64,000 bases of DNA from Thalassobius sp034670005 (GTDB lineage Bacteria; Pseudomonadota; Alphaproteobacteria; Rhodobacterales; Rhodobacteraceae), in the NCBI RefSeq assembly GCF_034670005.1, contig NZ_JAXMOH010000007.1:124001-188000 (forward strand). Direction: 5' to 3'. The notes beneath the pieces were generated by a model. It worked only from the letters and a program-made list of their open reading frames with translations, had not been told where the DNA came from and searched no databases. The number at the start of each line of letters is the position of its first letter. The first letter of the stretch is position 1. Shown piece by piece: positions 8,120 to 16,932 of the stretch. Made by a program: the position numbers and the translations under genes.

Positions 8120-10765
8120 TTATTCTGCGGCCTGTTGTACCTGAACCGTGGCCAAAAGATCAGCCAGTTCCGGCCGGCACGAACCGCAATTGGTCCCCGC
8201 GTTCAGCGCTTTTCCGATCGCTTCGACGCTCATCAATTGCTGATCAGCAATGGCGCGCAGGATGGTGTTCACCCCGACATCAAAACAGGCACAGATCGTG
8301 GTGCCAGGATCGGGTCGGTCAGCGGCGGGCCGTCCGGCCAGCGCATCGGAGGGTGCATCGCCCAGCAGGCTGGCCAGATGATTGCGCGACACCGGTACCG
8401 GGGTGCGAGCGACAAACAATGCGCCGGTCAGAACGCCATCTTCTACCAAGGCAATACGGGCGCCGCTGCGGGCCGGGTCCAGCACGCTGAGCACTTCTGC
8501 GTCCGGGTGCCCCAGTAAGGCGGTGGCGTAGCTTCCCCAGTTGTCCGGTGTTTCGGTGTCGGCCAATTCAATCCGCCACCCCTTGGCAGACCGGGCGCTG
8601 GCCCAATAGCCGCTTTGTGCGTCGGGCCGGTTTACAGTGACGGCAAAGCCGAACCAATTGGCCTGATACTTTTCGATCCGAACCGCTGAAGCCTTGGATT
8701 CCGGTTGCCCGGAAACCGGGTCCACATTGGCGCTGACCACGGCGTCGATCCGGCCCGAGGAGGCATATTGAGATGTCCAGTGCATCGGGGCAAAGACCTG
8801 ACCCCTGCCGATCCGGTCAGAGATCAATACCCGCAGAATAGCACTGCCATGCAGGCTACTGATCCGCGCCAGATCGGCTGCACCCAGCTTCAAGCCAGCG
8901 GCGTCATCGGGGTGAATTTCCAAAAACGGTTCGGCCAGATGCTGCGACAACCGGGCCGATTTCGCGGTGCGGGTCATGGTGTGCCAGTGATCGCGGACAC
9001 GCCCGGTATTCAGCACGAACGGATAGTCCGCGCTTGGCTCGGATTGTGGCGCGCGGAAATGGATCGGCATCATGCGGCCGCGTCCAGACGGTGTGAAGAA
9101 CTGGCCATCACCAAAGAACCGCCCCCCGGCGCGATGGGCGTTTTGCGGCCAGTATAACGGGGTCAGATCGTCATATTCTGCGTCCGACACGTCGCGCATT
9201 GCCGAAATGTCGAAATCGCGGCCCAGCTGTCCCGCGATGCCGGACAGGGCGGCATGTTCGCGGAAAATCTCGGCCGGGTTCTGATAATCGAAATCCGTCG
9301 GCCACCCCATCCTGCGGCCGACATCAGCGATGATATCCCAATCGTGCCGGGCTTCACCGGGTAGGGGCAGGATGGCACGTTGGCGCGACATACAGCGTTC
9401 GGAATTGGTCACGGTGCCATCCTTTTCGCCCCAGCCGGTGGCGGGCAGGATGACGTCGGCCAGTTTAGCGGTATCGGTATCGCCAAACATATCCGACACC
9501 ACCACGAAATCGCAGCCTTCAAGCGCTGCGCGTACTGCATCCGCTTCGGGCATCGACACCACCGGATTGGTGCAGATGATCCAGATTGCCCTGATCCGGC
9601 CATCGCCCACAGCCTTGAACATGTCGACCGCTTTTAGTCCGGCCTCGACCGGCATTGCCGGGGCGTTCCAGAACGTTTTGACTGCGCTGCGATGTTCGGC
9701 GTTTTCGATATCCAGATGGCAGGCCAGCATATTGGCCAACCCGCCGACTTCGCGCCCGCCCATTGCATTGGGTTGGCCGGTCACGCTGAACGGACCGCAG
9801 CCCGGCTTGCCGATCCTGCCTGTCGCCAGATGGCAATTGAGGATCGCGTTGACCTTGTCGCTGCCAGCGCTGGATTGGTTCACGCCCTGACTGAATACGG
9901 TGACAACTTTTTCGGATTTGATCCACAGATCGCAAAACGTCCGCAACTCGGTCTCGCTCAATCCAGTGACCGAGGTGTCACATCTGCTGGCGGCGTCCAG
10001 TGCAGCGTCGAAACCTTCGACATGATCACGGATGTACGCGGTATCCATCGCGTCCTGTTCGTGGATGTCCAGCAGCAGGCGGTTGAACAGGGCGACATCA
10101 CCGCCGGGGCGGATCGGCAGGTGCAGATCGGCAAGGTCCGATGTCGCTGTGCGGCGGGGGTCGATATTGACCACTTTCATATGCGGCCGCGCCTTTTTCG
10201 CCGCAGTGATGCGTTGATAAAGAACCGGGTGGCACCACGCGAGATTCGATCCGGTCAGCACGATCAGATCGGCCTGTTCCAGATCGGTATATTGCCCCGG
10301 AACGGTATCGGTACCGAAGGCGCGTCTGTGCCCGGCGACGGTCGAGGCCATGCAAAGCCGCGAATTTGTGTCGATATTGGCGGACCCGATGAAGCCTTTC
10401 ATCAGTTTATTAGCAACATAATAGTCTTCGGTCAGCAACTGGCCCGAGACATAGAAAGCAACACTATCGGGCCCATGTTTCGCGATTGTATCCCGGAATT
10501 TCTGCGCGACCAGGTTTAGCGCGTCATCCCAGCTGGCCCGCCCACCCGCGACTACCGGATACAGCAACCGGTCTTCGGTTGTGATGGTTTCAGCGAGTGC
10601 CGAGCCTTTGGAACACAGTCGTCCTTGATTGGCGGGGTGGTCAGGGTCACCCTTGATTGTCATTCCGCCGGTCCCGTCCGGGGTCGCCAACACGCCGCAG
10701 CCGACACCGCAATAAGGGCATGTGGTGCGCAGGGTGCAGGGCTGGGCAAGTGTGGGTTTGGTCAT
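8120..10765 (-). CDS. nasA: Assimilatory nitrate reductase catalytic subunit
   Basis: 881 aa. This cytoplasmic molybdenum enzyme reduces nitrate to nitrite. The N-terminal [4Fe-4S] ligands are in TCPYCGVGCGVL followed by GRLCSKG; the Mo-bis-MGD domains fill the middle (SNLAWCHPVLYQRI, GVNQSSAGSDKVNAI, TGQPNAMGGREVGG), and the C-terminal dinucleotide-binding domain includes VRDHWHTMTRTAKS. An extra C-terminal BFD-like [2Fe-2S] domain (ICACFDVGVNTI ... GTNCGSCRPEL, about residues 795-860) is typical of NasA that takes electrons from a small ferredoxin-like or flavoprotein partner. No separate NADH-reductase subunit is encoded nearby. It has GAGG upstream of ATG 10765. It follows nirD after a 61-bp gap holding a strong hairpin, and cysG follows 52 bp later. 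Confidence 0.95.
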   Translation of the reverse strand: MTKPTLAQPCTLRTTCPYCGVGCGVLATPDGTGGMTIKGDPDHPANQGRLCSKGSALAETITTEDRLLYPVVAGGRASWDDALNLVAQKFRDTIAKHGPDSVAFYVSGQLLTEDYYVANKLMKGFIGSANIDTNSRLCMASTVAGHRRAFGTDTVPGQYTDLEQADLIVLTGSNLAWCHPVLYQRITAAKKARPHMKVVNIDPRRTATSDLADLHLPIRPGGDVALFNRLLLDIHEQDAMDTAYIRDHVEGFDAALDAASRCDTSVTGLSETELRTFCDLWIKSEKVVTVFSQGVNQSSAGSDKVNAILNCHLATGRIGKPGCGPFSVTGQPNAMGGREVGGLANMLACHLDIENAEHRSAVKTFWNAPAMPVEAGLKAVDMFKAVGDGRIRAIWIICTNPVVSMPEADAVRAALEGCDFVVVSDMFGDTDTAKLADVILPATGWGEKDGTVTNSERCMSRQRAILPLPGEARHDWDIIADVGRRMGWPTDFDYQNPAEIFREHAALSGIAGQLGRDFDISAMRDVSDAEYDDLTPLYWPQNAHRAGGRFFGDGQFFTPSGRGRMMPIHFRAPQSEPSADYPFVLNTGRVRDHWHTMTRTAKSARLSQHLAEPFLEIHPDDAAGLKLGAADLARISSLHGSAILRVLISDRIGRGQVFAPMHWTSQYASSGRIDAVVSANVDPVSGQPESKASAVRIEKYQANWFGFAVTVNRPDAQSGYWASARSAKGWRIELADTETPDNWGSYATALLGHPDAEVLSVLDPARSGARIALVEDGVLTGALFVARTPVPVSRNHLASLLGDAPSDALAGRPAADRPDPGTTICACFDVGVNTILRAIADQQLMSVEAIGKALNAGTNCGSCRPELADLLATVQVQQAAE

Positions 10766-10791
10766 GGGAAACCTCAGGTCGTCGTGAAAAG

Positions 10792-10815
10792 CGCCCGCGC
10801 CGATTGGCGCGGGCG
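10792..10815 (-). terminator. GC-rich hairpin between nirD and nasA (possible attenuator or partial terminator)
   Basis: A perfect 10-bp stem, CGCCCGCGCC with GGCGCGGGCG, closes a 4-base loop. On the minus strand it is followed by GCTTTTC, a short and weak U-tract. It sits in the only sizeable gap between nirD and nasA. It could lower nasA expression relative to nirBD or mark an mRNA processing/stability point; it does not look strong enough to end transcription fully. Confidence 0.45.
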
Positions 10816-10826
10816 AGTTGGGGGAA

Positions 10827-11156
10827 TTACGCGGCCTGTCGTTTCAGGCGGGACACATCCAGAAAGATGCGCCCGTTCTCGATCCGAGTGGCATAGGTTT
10901 CGATAGTGCCGTCATCGGCGCCCTGCGCCTGACCGGTTTCCAGGCTGAATACCCAGTTGTGCAGTGGGCAGGTGACGGAGCGGCCATGAACGATACCTTC
11001 GCTTAGTGGTCCGCCTTTGTGCGGACAGCGGTCGGCCGTGGCGAAAACTTCGTTGTCTGTTGGTCGGAAAATAGCGACGCAGCCCTGTTGGGTTTTCACC
11101 ACACGCGCACCGTGCAGGGGAATTTGTTCGATCGGACCTATATCCAGCCAGTTCAT
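10827..11156 (-). CDS. nirD: Nitrite reductase small subunit, Rieske type
   Basis: 109 aa. The start ATG 11156 overlaps the nirB stop as ATGA; the open frame extends 40 codons upstream inside nirB but that extension has no merit. The protein keeps both Rieske [2Fe-2S] ligand pairs, RCPHKGG and CPLHNW, unlike the E. coli NirD, which lacks them. It should pass electrons to, or stabilise, the NirB siroheme subunit during NADH-dependent reduction of nitrite to ammonium. Confidence 0.92.
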   Translation of the reverse strand: MNWLDIGPIEQIPLHGARVVKTQQGCVAIFRPTDNEVFATADRCPHKGGPLSEGIVHGRSVTCPLHNWVFSLETGQAQGADDGTIETYATRIENGRIFLDVSRLKRQAA

Positions 11157-13594
11157 TCCGCAGCCTCCAGTGTCAGATCGGCCAGCGGGCGGAATCGCTC
11201 CGCTTCGCCGGGTTGCGCCTGTTCCGCCCACGGGTCCTTGCGATAGACAGATTGGGAAATCTCGAACCGCTCGCACAGCGCTTTGCGGTTTTCCAGATTG
11301 TCGACGACCTGTTGCTTGACCCAGTCGAGCCCGACCTTGGCGACGAATTTGTAACCACGATCCAGATATTTGCCGTTTTCACGGTAAAGCTGAACATAGG
11401 CGGTGGTGACTTCTATGGCCTCTTGTTCGGTGCTGACTTTGGCCAGCAGCTCGGTTTCCTTCACATCCATGCCCGCCGCTCCGGCAACGCTGACTTCGTA
11501 GCCGCTGTCGACGCAGATGATACCGACATCCTTACAGGTCGCCTCGGCGCAGTTGCGTGGGCATCCCGACACGCCCAGTTTGACCTTATGCGGCGTCCAC
11601 GATCCCCAAAGCAGCTTTTCCAGCTTGATACCAAGCCCGGTGCTGTCCTGTGTGCCAAAACGGCAATGGTCTGATCCGACACAGGTTTTCACCGTGCGCA
11701 ATCCCTTGGAATAGGCATGGCCAGATACCAGCCCGGCTTGGTTGAGGTCGTACCACATCGAGGGCAGGTCTTCGCGCTTGACCCCCAGCAGGTCGATCCG
11801 CTGCCCGCCGGTCACTTTTACCGTCGGCACATTGTATTTTTCCGCTGCGTCGGCAATTGCACGCAATTCCTGTGGCGTAGTGATGCCACCCCACATGCGC
11901 GGTACGACGGAATAGGTGCCGTCCTTTTGAATATTGGCGTGACGGCGTTCGTTGACGAAACGCGACTGCGGATCGTCGGCATAGTCCAGCGGCCAGTCGG
12001 CCAGCAGGTAATAATTGATCGCCGGACGGCAGACATGGCAACCGTTACGGGTTTTCCAGCCCAGTTCCTGCCAGACTGCATCTTGGCTTTTCAGCTCTTG
12101 TGATTTGATCAGGCGCCGGACGTCCTCATGGGTCAGGTCGGTGCAGCCACAGACCGATTTTTCGGTCGGTATGACGAAATCATCGCCCAAGGTGACGGAC
12201 AGAACCTGTTCAACCAAGCCCGAGCAGGTCCCGCAGGATCCGCTGGCCTTGGTGACGGCGCGCACGTCCTCCAGCGTATTGGCGCCGTTATTGATTGCAG
12301 TGACGATCTGCCCTTTGCAAACGCCGTTACAGCCACAGATTTCCGCATCATCCGGTAAGGCTGCAACGGCTGCCAAAGGGTCCGCTGCGGCCCCCCCCTG
12401 ATAGGCAGGCCCAAAGATCAGGGTGTCACGCATGTCCGACACATCGGTGCCGTCCTTGATCAAGTTGTAGAACCAGCTGCCATCGGCGGTATCGCCATAC
12501 ATCACGGCACCGATGATCCTGTCATCCTTGAGCACCAGTCGCTTGTAGACTCCGCGTGTCGGGTCACGGTAAACGATGTCTTCGCGGTCCTCGCCTTCGG
12601 CGAAATCGCCGGCCGAAAACAGATCGCAGCCAGTGACCTTCAGCTTGGTCGACACTTCCTTAGGGGTGAAAGTGGCGGCCTGACCGGCCAGTGTCTGGGC
12701 GATAACCTTTGCCTGATCGTAAAGCGGAGCCACGAGACCGAAAAGCTGGCCTCGGTGTTCCACGCATTCGCCCAGCGCCAGAATGTCGGGATCGGATGTC
12801 AGCATGGCGTCGTCCACAGTGATCCCGCGCTCCACTTCAAGATGCGCGTCGACGGCGAGCCGCGTTTCAGGACGAATCCCGACCGCCATCACCACCATAT
12901 CGGCTTCAAGGCCGGTATTGTCTTCAAGCATCACACCTTCGACCCGCTCTTCGCCCAGAATGGCAGCGGTGGAGGCGCGGCAGATCACCTTGATCCCGCG
13001 GTCCTCAAGCGCACGGCGCAACAAATAGCCGGCGGCTTCGTCGAGTTGGCGTTCCATCAGGTGCCCCATCAGGTGCAACACAGTCACATCCATGCCGCGC
13101 ATTTTCAGCCCGGCCGCCGCTTCCAGACCCAGAAGACCGCCACCGATCACCACCGCCTTGGCCCCAGGACGCTGAGCGGCGTCGATCATCGCATTGGTGT
13201 CGTCGAGATCCCGATAAGAGACCACACCGGGCAAATCCTTGCCAGCGACCGGAATGATGAAGGGAGCCGAACCGGTTGCGATCAGTAGTTTATCGTAAGG
13301 CACTTCACCGTTTTGCCCGACCACGATCTTGCGCGCCCGGTCAATCTTGACAACATGTTCACCAAAGCGGCAGGTGACGCCATTGGCGACATACCAATCA
13401 TCGTCATGGGTGACGATTTCCTTGTAGGTTTTTTCACCCGAAAGAACAGGCGACAGCATCAGGCGGTTGTAGTTGCCGCGTGGTTCCGCGTTGAAAAGGG
13501 TGACTTCATAAGCGTCGGGAGCTTGTTCGAACAAATGTTCAAGCGCCCGGCCCGAGGCCATGCCGGCCCCAATGACGACGAGTTTCTGTTTCAT
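11153..13594 (-). CDS. nirB: NAD(P)H-dependent assimilatory nitrite reductase large subunit
   Basis: 813 aa. Order of domains: FAD/NAD-binding reductase (VVIGAGMASGRALEHL at the N-terminus; VIGGGLLGLEAAAGL near 150), two BFD-like [2Fe-2S] segments (ICGCNGVCKGQ with SCGTC; VCGCTDL with CHVC), then sulfite/nitrite reductase repeats with siroheme-[4Fe-4S] ligands in CVGSDHC and CPRNC. It reduces nitrite to ammonium with NADH. The ATG 13594 overlaps the globin stop (ATGA); a TTG six bases earlier is a weaker choice. A run of eight G on the coding strand at 12391-12398 encodes QGGAA and is a possible slippage point. Confidence 0.96.
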   Translation of the reverse strand: MKQKLVVIGAGMASGRALEHLFEQAPDAYEVTLFNAEPRGNYNRLMLSPVLSGEKTYKEIVTHDDDWYVANGVTCRFGEHVVKIDRARKIVVGQNGEVPYDKLLIATGSAPFIIPVAGKDLPGVVSYRDLDDTNAMIDAAQRPGAKAVVIGGGLLGLEAAAGLKMRGMDVTVLHLMGHLMERQLDEAAGYLLRRALEDRGIKVICRASTAAILGEERVEGVMLEDNTGLEADMVVMAVGIRPETRLAVDAHLEVERGITVDDAMLTSDPDILALGECVEHRGQLFGLVAPLYDQAKVIAQTLAGQAATFTPKEVSTKLKVTGCDLFSAGDFAEGEDREDIVYRDPTRGVYKRLVLKDDRIIGAVMYGDTADGSWFYNLIKDGTDVSDMRDTLIFGPAYQGGAAADPLAAVAALPDDAEICGCNGVCKGQIVTAINNGANTLEDVRAVTKASGSCGTCSGLVEQVLSVTLGDDFVIPTEKSVCGCTDLTHEDVRRLIKSQELKSQDAVWQELGWKTRNGCHVCRPAINYYLLADWPLDYADDPQSRFVNERRHANIQKDGTYSVVPRMWGGITTPQELRAIADAAEKYNVPTVKVTGGQRIDLLGVKREDLPSMWYDLNQAGLVSGHAYSKGLRTVKTCVGSDHCRFGTQDSTGLGIKLEKLLWGSWTPHKVKLGVSGCPRNCAEATCKDVGIICVDSGYEVSVAGAAGMDVKETELLAKVSTEQEAIEVTTAYVQLYRENGKYLDRGYKFVAKVGLDWVKQQVVDNLENRKALCERFEISQSVYRKDPWAEQAQPGEAERFRPLADLTLEAAE

Positions 13595-14067
13595 GCCCAA
13601 AACTTCCAGAATGGTTTGGTGGGGGCCGTCGCCGCGATCACTTCGGGTGACGGGGCGGCGGGATAGGCGGCCTCTTTCATGACGCCGCTTAGCGTGGTGT
13701 AGGCGGATATCCAGGCGTCTTTCACCTCGGCGGTGAACCCATCGCCCAATCCCTTTTCCAGTGTGAACAACAGCGATGCACCGACCGCGTCGTAATCTTC
13801 GGCCTGAACGCCATAATCGACATGTTTGATCGCCAGCTGTTGGGCCACGGGCACGATTTTATCCAGATCGCGCAATCCGTTTACCACAACGCCCAGAGTG
13901 GCCATCAATTTCGATCCCTGATCCTTCATGTCGGAATGGGCGAAGTAGGGTTTTACCTGCGGGGCGGTTTCGAACAGGTTGGCATAGAATATTTCCGCCG
14001 CCGCGTCCTTGATTGGTACGACCAGTGCAAAGCTGTCCTGTACAAGGGTGATCGCTTTTTCGTCCAT
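13591..14067 (-). CDS. Single-domain globin (Vitreoscilla-hemoglobin-like)
   Basis: 158 aa with a globin fold pattern: an N-terminal LVQDSFALVVPIKDAAAEIFYANLFE helix pair of the flavohemoglobin/VHb type and the probable proximal His in LAIKHVDYGV. There is no C-terminal flavin-reductase domain, and about 20 extra C-terminal residues (AAPSPEVIAATAPTKPFWKFWA) are Pro/Ala-rich and end in aromatics. It sits 6 bp after the nitrate-transport ATPase gene and overlaps nirB (ATGA), so it belongs to the nitrate operon. A role in nitric-oxide detoxification or heme/oxygen handling during nitrate assimilation is inferred. Confidence 0.85.
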   Translation of the reverse strand: MDEKAITLVQDSFALVVPIKDAAAEIFYANLFETAPQVKPYFAHSDMKDQGSKLMATLGVVVNGLRDLDKIVPVAQQLAIKHVDYGVQAEDYDAVGASLLFTLEKGLGDGFTAEVKDAWISAYTTLSGVMKEAAYPAAPSPEVIAATAPTKPFWKFWA

Positions 14068-14073
14068 TATGGC

Positions 14074-15756
14074 TTACTCCGCTGCTATGGGTTTGGGAGG
14101 GGCTTCTTTCTTGGGCTTTGCGCCGTGTTCGTATTCTTCCAGAAAATCGAGAACTTCCTGGCGGAAGTTGTAATAATCAGGATGCCCCAGAAGCGCCTTG
14201 CGGCTACGTGGACGCGGCAGGTCGACATCGACGATCTTGCCGATGGTGGCCTGCGGCCCGTTGGTCATCATCACCACCCGGTCGGCCAGAAGGATTGCTT
14301 CGTCCACATCGTGGGTGACGCAGATCGCAGTGACCTTGGTGCGATCCCAGACTTCCATTAGCACTTCTTGCAATTCCCAGCGGGTCAGGCTGTCCAGCAT
14401 ACCGAACGGTTCATCCAGAAGCAGAAGTTTCGGGCTAAGGGCGAAGGCGCGGGCGATGCCGACGCGTTGCTTCATGCCGTTTGACAGCGAATGCGCCGGG
14501 CGGTCCATCGCTTCGGCCATGCCGACCCGTTCGAGGTAATATTCGATCACGTCCTGACGTTCGGCGCGCGACGCTTTGGGATACACCTTGTCCACCCCTA
14601 TGGCGACGTTTTCCTTGGCGGTCAGCCAAGGGAACAGGTTGGGCGACTGGAACACCACAGCGCGTTCGGGATCGGCGCCTTCCACATGACGACCGTCAAG
14701 GCGGATAGCACCCTTGGAAATCTCGTTCAGGCCGGCGGCCATGGTCAGCACTGTAGACTTCTCGCAGCCTGAATGACCGATCAGGGAAATGAATTCGCCG
14801 CGATTGAGCTTGAGATTGAAATCCTCGACCACGGTCAGCGGTCCCTTGGGGGTCGCATAGATTTTGTGGAGTTGCGAGAAGTCCAGAAAGTTATGTTCAA
14901 TCATGCCCTTGGTGGCGTCTTTTACCGCCGCAGGCATGCCGTGGATTGGTTCCACATCTGGCAGTGTGCGAGTACCTTCGGTCTTGGATTCGATACCGAC
15001 ATCCATCAGGTACTTGGTGATTCCGGCGCGCAACGCCTTGAAACCGTCATGGTGGTTCATTTCCATCCGGTCGCGGGGGCGAGGAATGTCGACTTTGAAC
15101 GGCTCGGCCAGTGTGCCATCGGGATTGAGCGGAATAATCCGGTCGCCCATGATGATGGCTTCGTCGACATCGTTGGTGATCAGAATGCAGGTCTTTTTAT
15201 CCGCGTTCCAGATATCAAGGATTTCGTCGGCCAAATTGGCTCGGGTCAGCGCATCGAGTGCCGAAAGCGGTTCGTCAAGCAACAAAACCTCTGGATTCAT
15301 TGCCAGCGCCCGGGCCACGTTGACCCGTTGGCGCATCCCGCCAGACAATTCCGCCGGGCGCCGGCTGCCTGCGTGGCTCAACCCAACCATCTTTACAAAT
15401 TGATCTACCTTTTCAGCGCGTTCGGCCTTGTTCAGATTGGGGAAAATCGTGTCCACCGCCAATCCGACATTGCCGTTCACCGTCAGCCACGGCATTAGCG
15501 AATAGTTCTGAAAAATTACGCCACGTTCGGGCCCAGGGCCGGTGATCGGTTTGTCCTTGAAGTTCACTGTGCCAGTGGTCGGGGCTTCCAGCCCCGCCAT
15601 CAGGTTTATCAGTGTGGTCTTGCCGGATCCGGAAAAGCCCAGCAGCACCAGGAATTCGCCTTCTTCGACCTGAAGGTCGATGTTTTTCAAGACGTCCTGA
15701 CGGGCGGTGCTGGCCCCGAAGCTTTTGCAAACATTGTTGAATGAGATCACTGACAT
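14074..15756 (-). CDS. Fused double ATP-binding protein of the nitrate ABC transporter (NrtC/NrtD-like)
   Basis: 560 aa with two complete ABC ATPase domains in tandem, about residues 3-260 and 285-540. It powers nitrate uptake with NrtA and NrtB. Domain 1 has an intact Walker A (GFSGSGKTT), signature LSGGM and Walker B LLLDEPLSALD, but its H-loop reads ITNDVDEA, with Asn in place of His. Domain 2 has H-loop VTHDVDEA and signature LSNGM, but its Walker A reads GHSGCEKST: the Gly before the catalytic Lys is Glu (GAG codon, around 14763). So each half lacks one conserved element. A GTG at 15765 that overlaps the nrtB stop is an alternative start; I prefer ATG 15756. The C-terminus is Lys/Pro-rich. 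Confidence 0.9.
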   Translation of the reverse strand: MSVISFNNVCKSFGASTARQDVLKNIDLQVEEGEFLVLLGFSGSGKTTLINLMAGLEAPTTGTVNFKDKPITGPGPERGVIFQNYSLMPWLTVNGNVGLAVDTIFPNLNKAERAEKVDQFVKMVGLSHAGSRRPAELSGGMRQRVNVARALAMNPEVLLLDEPLSALDALTRANLADEILDIWNADKKTCILITNDVDEAIIMGDRIIPLNPDGTLAEPFKVDIPRPRDRMEMNHHDGFKALRAGITKYLMDVGIESKTEGTRTLPDVEPIHGMPAAVKDATKGMIEHNFLDFSQLHKIYATPKGPLTVVEDFNLKLNRGEFISLIGHSGCEKSTVLTMAAGLNEISKGAIRLDGRHVEGADPERAVVFQSPNLFPWLTAKENVAIGVDKVYPKASRAERQDVIEYYLERVGMAEAMDRPAHSLSNGMKQRVGIARAFALSPKLLLLDEPFGMLDSLTRWELQEVLMEVWDRTKVTAICVTHDVDEAILLADRVVMMTNGPQATIGKIVDVDLPRPRSRKALLGHPDYYNFRQEVLDFLEEYEHGAKPKKEAPPKPIAAE

Positions 15757-15761
15757 GGCGC

Positions 15762-16856
15762 TCACCGATTGTTCGAGAAGGTAAAGAGCGACTGCAGGGC
15801 GAACATCACGCGATCCAGCAGGAAGCCGATGATGCCGATGGTGAAGACGGCAACCATTATCTTGGCAAGGCTCTGCGAGCTGCCGTTCTGAAATTCATCC
15901 CAGACGAATTTGCCTAAGCCTGGGTTCTGCGCCAGCATTTCTGCGGCGATCAGAACCATCCAGCCAACCCCGAGCGACAGGCGCAGACCGGTAAAGATCA
16001 GCGGCAGGGCCGAGGGCAGCACCAGTTTGGTAATCTTGGTCCACGTGTTCATCTTCAGCACCTTGGAAACAGACACCAAGTCCTTGTCGATCGTGGCCAC
16101 GCCGAGCGCAGTGTTGATCAATGTGGGCCAGAGCGAACACAGGGTCACGGTGATCGCAGAGATCAGGAAGGATTTAGAAAACAGCCCGTCATTGCTGGAA
16201 ACCGTGGCCGAAACGATCATGGTGACAATCGGCAACCAGGCCAACGGCGAGACCGGTTTGAATATCTGGATCAACGGATTGACTGCGGCATTGGCGGTTT
16301 TCGACAATCCGGCGGCGATGCCGACCGGAACGGCGACCAGCGTGGCGACCAGAAAGCCGAAGAAGACGGTTTTGATCGAAGTCCAGATCTGCTGATAGTA
16401 GGTCGGTTTGCCAGTGTAGTCGCGGAATTTGACCTTGTCGTCCTTGCCCGCCGCGATCAGCTTGGCATTGCGCGCGGCCTGACGGTCATAGAATGCGGCG
16501 GCCTTGTCCATTTCGCGCAGATGGTCGGTATGCAGGTTTTCCACCTGTTCCCAAACCTGCGCTGGCCCTGGGATCGCGCCCAGAGAGGTTTGCACTTTGG
16601 GCGCCAGATTCGCCCACAGGCCAATGAAAATCAGGATTGCCAGCAGCGGCACGCCCAACAACTGCCAGACCTCTTTGGCCTGCGCTTTGGGATTGTCGCC
16701 AGCAGCGGCTTTGAGCATCGGGGTGATCCAGGCCAGCCCCAGCACCTTGAACCAGGCATCCAGTTTGTTGATGCGGGTGAACATCCGGGCGCGGCGGGCT
16801 TCCTTTTGGGAAGCCTTGTCCGCGGCGGACAAACTATGCGGGTCGATAGCGGTCAT
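15762..16856 (-). CDS. nrtB: Nitrate ABC transporter permease
   Basis: 364 aa integral membrane protein of the NrtB family. The start is ATG 16856 with AGGA upstream; a start 12 codons earlier lacks support. After a charged N-terminus there is a first membrane segment (VPLLAILIFIGLWANLAP), a long periplasmic-type loop (about residues 100-160), then a BPD permease domain with the EAA-like loop VPVGIAAGLSKTANAAVNPLIQ and several helices to the C-terminus. It forms the channel with the fused ATPase encoded directly downstream (overlap GTGA) and receives nitrate from NrtA. Confidence 0.93.
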   Translation of the reverse strand: MTAIDPHSLSAADKASQKEARRARMFTRINKLDAWFKVLGLAWITPMLKAAAGDNPKAQAKEVWQLLGVPLLAILIFIGLWANLAPKVQTSLGAIPGPAQVWEQVENLHTDHLREMDKAAAFYDRQAARNAKLIAAGKDDKVKFRDYTGKPTYYQQIWTSIKTVFFGFLVATLVAVPVGIAAGLSKTANAAVNPLIQIFKPVSPLAWLPIVTMIVSATVSSNDGLFSKSFLISAITVTLCSLWPTLINTALGVATIDKDLVSVSKVLKMNTWTKITKLVLPSALPLIFTGLRLSLGVGWMVLIAAEMLAQNPGLGKFVWDEFQNGSSQSLAKIMVAVFTIGIIGFLLDRVMFALQSLFTFSNNR

Positions 16857-16932
16857 TGATCTGATCCTGCGGGAAAAAATTGCGAGAGACACAGCCGGGC
16901 GGCAGGGAGAGGAAACCGCCCGGCCATCGGCA

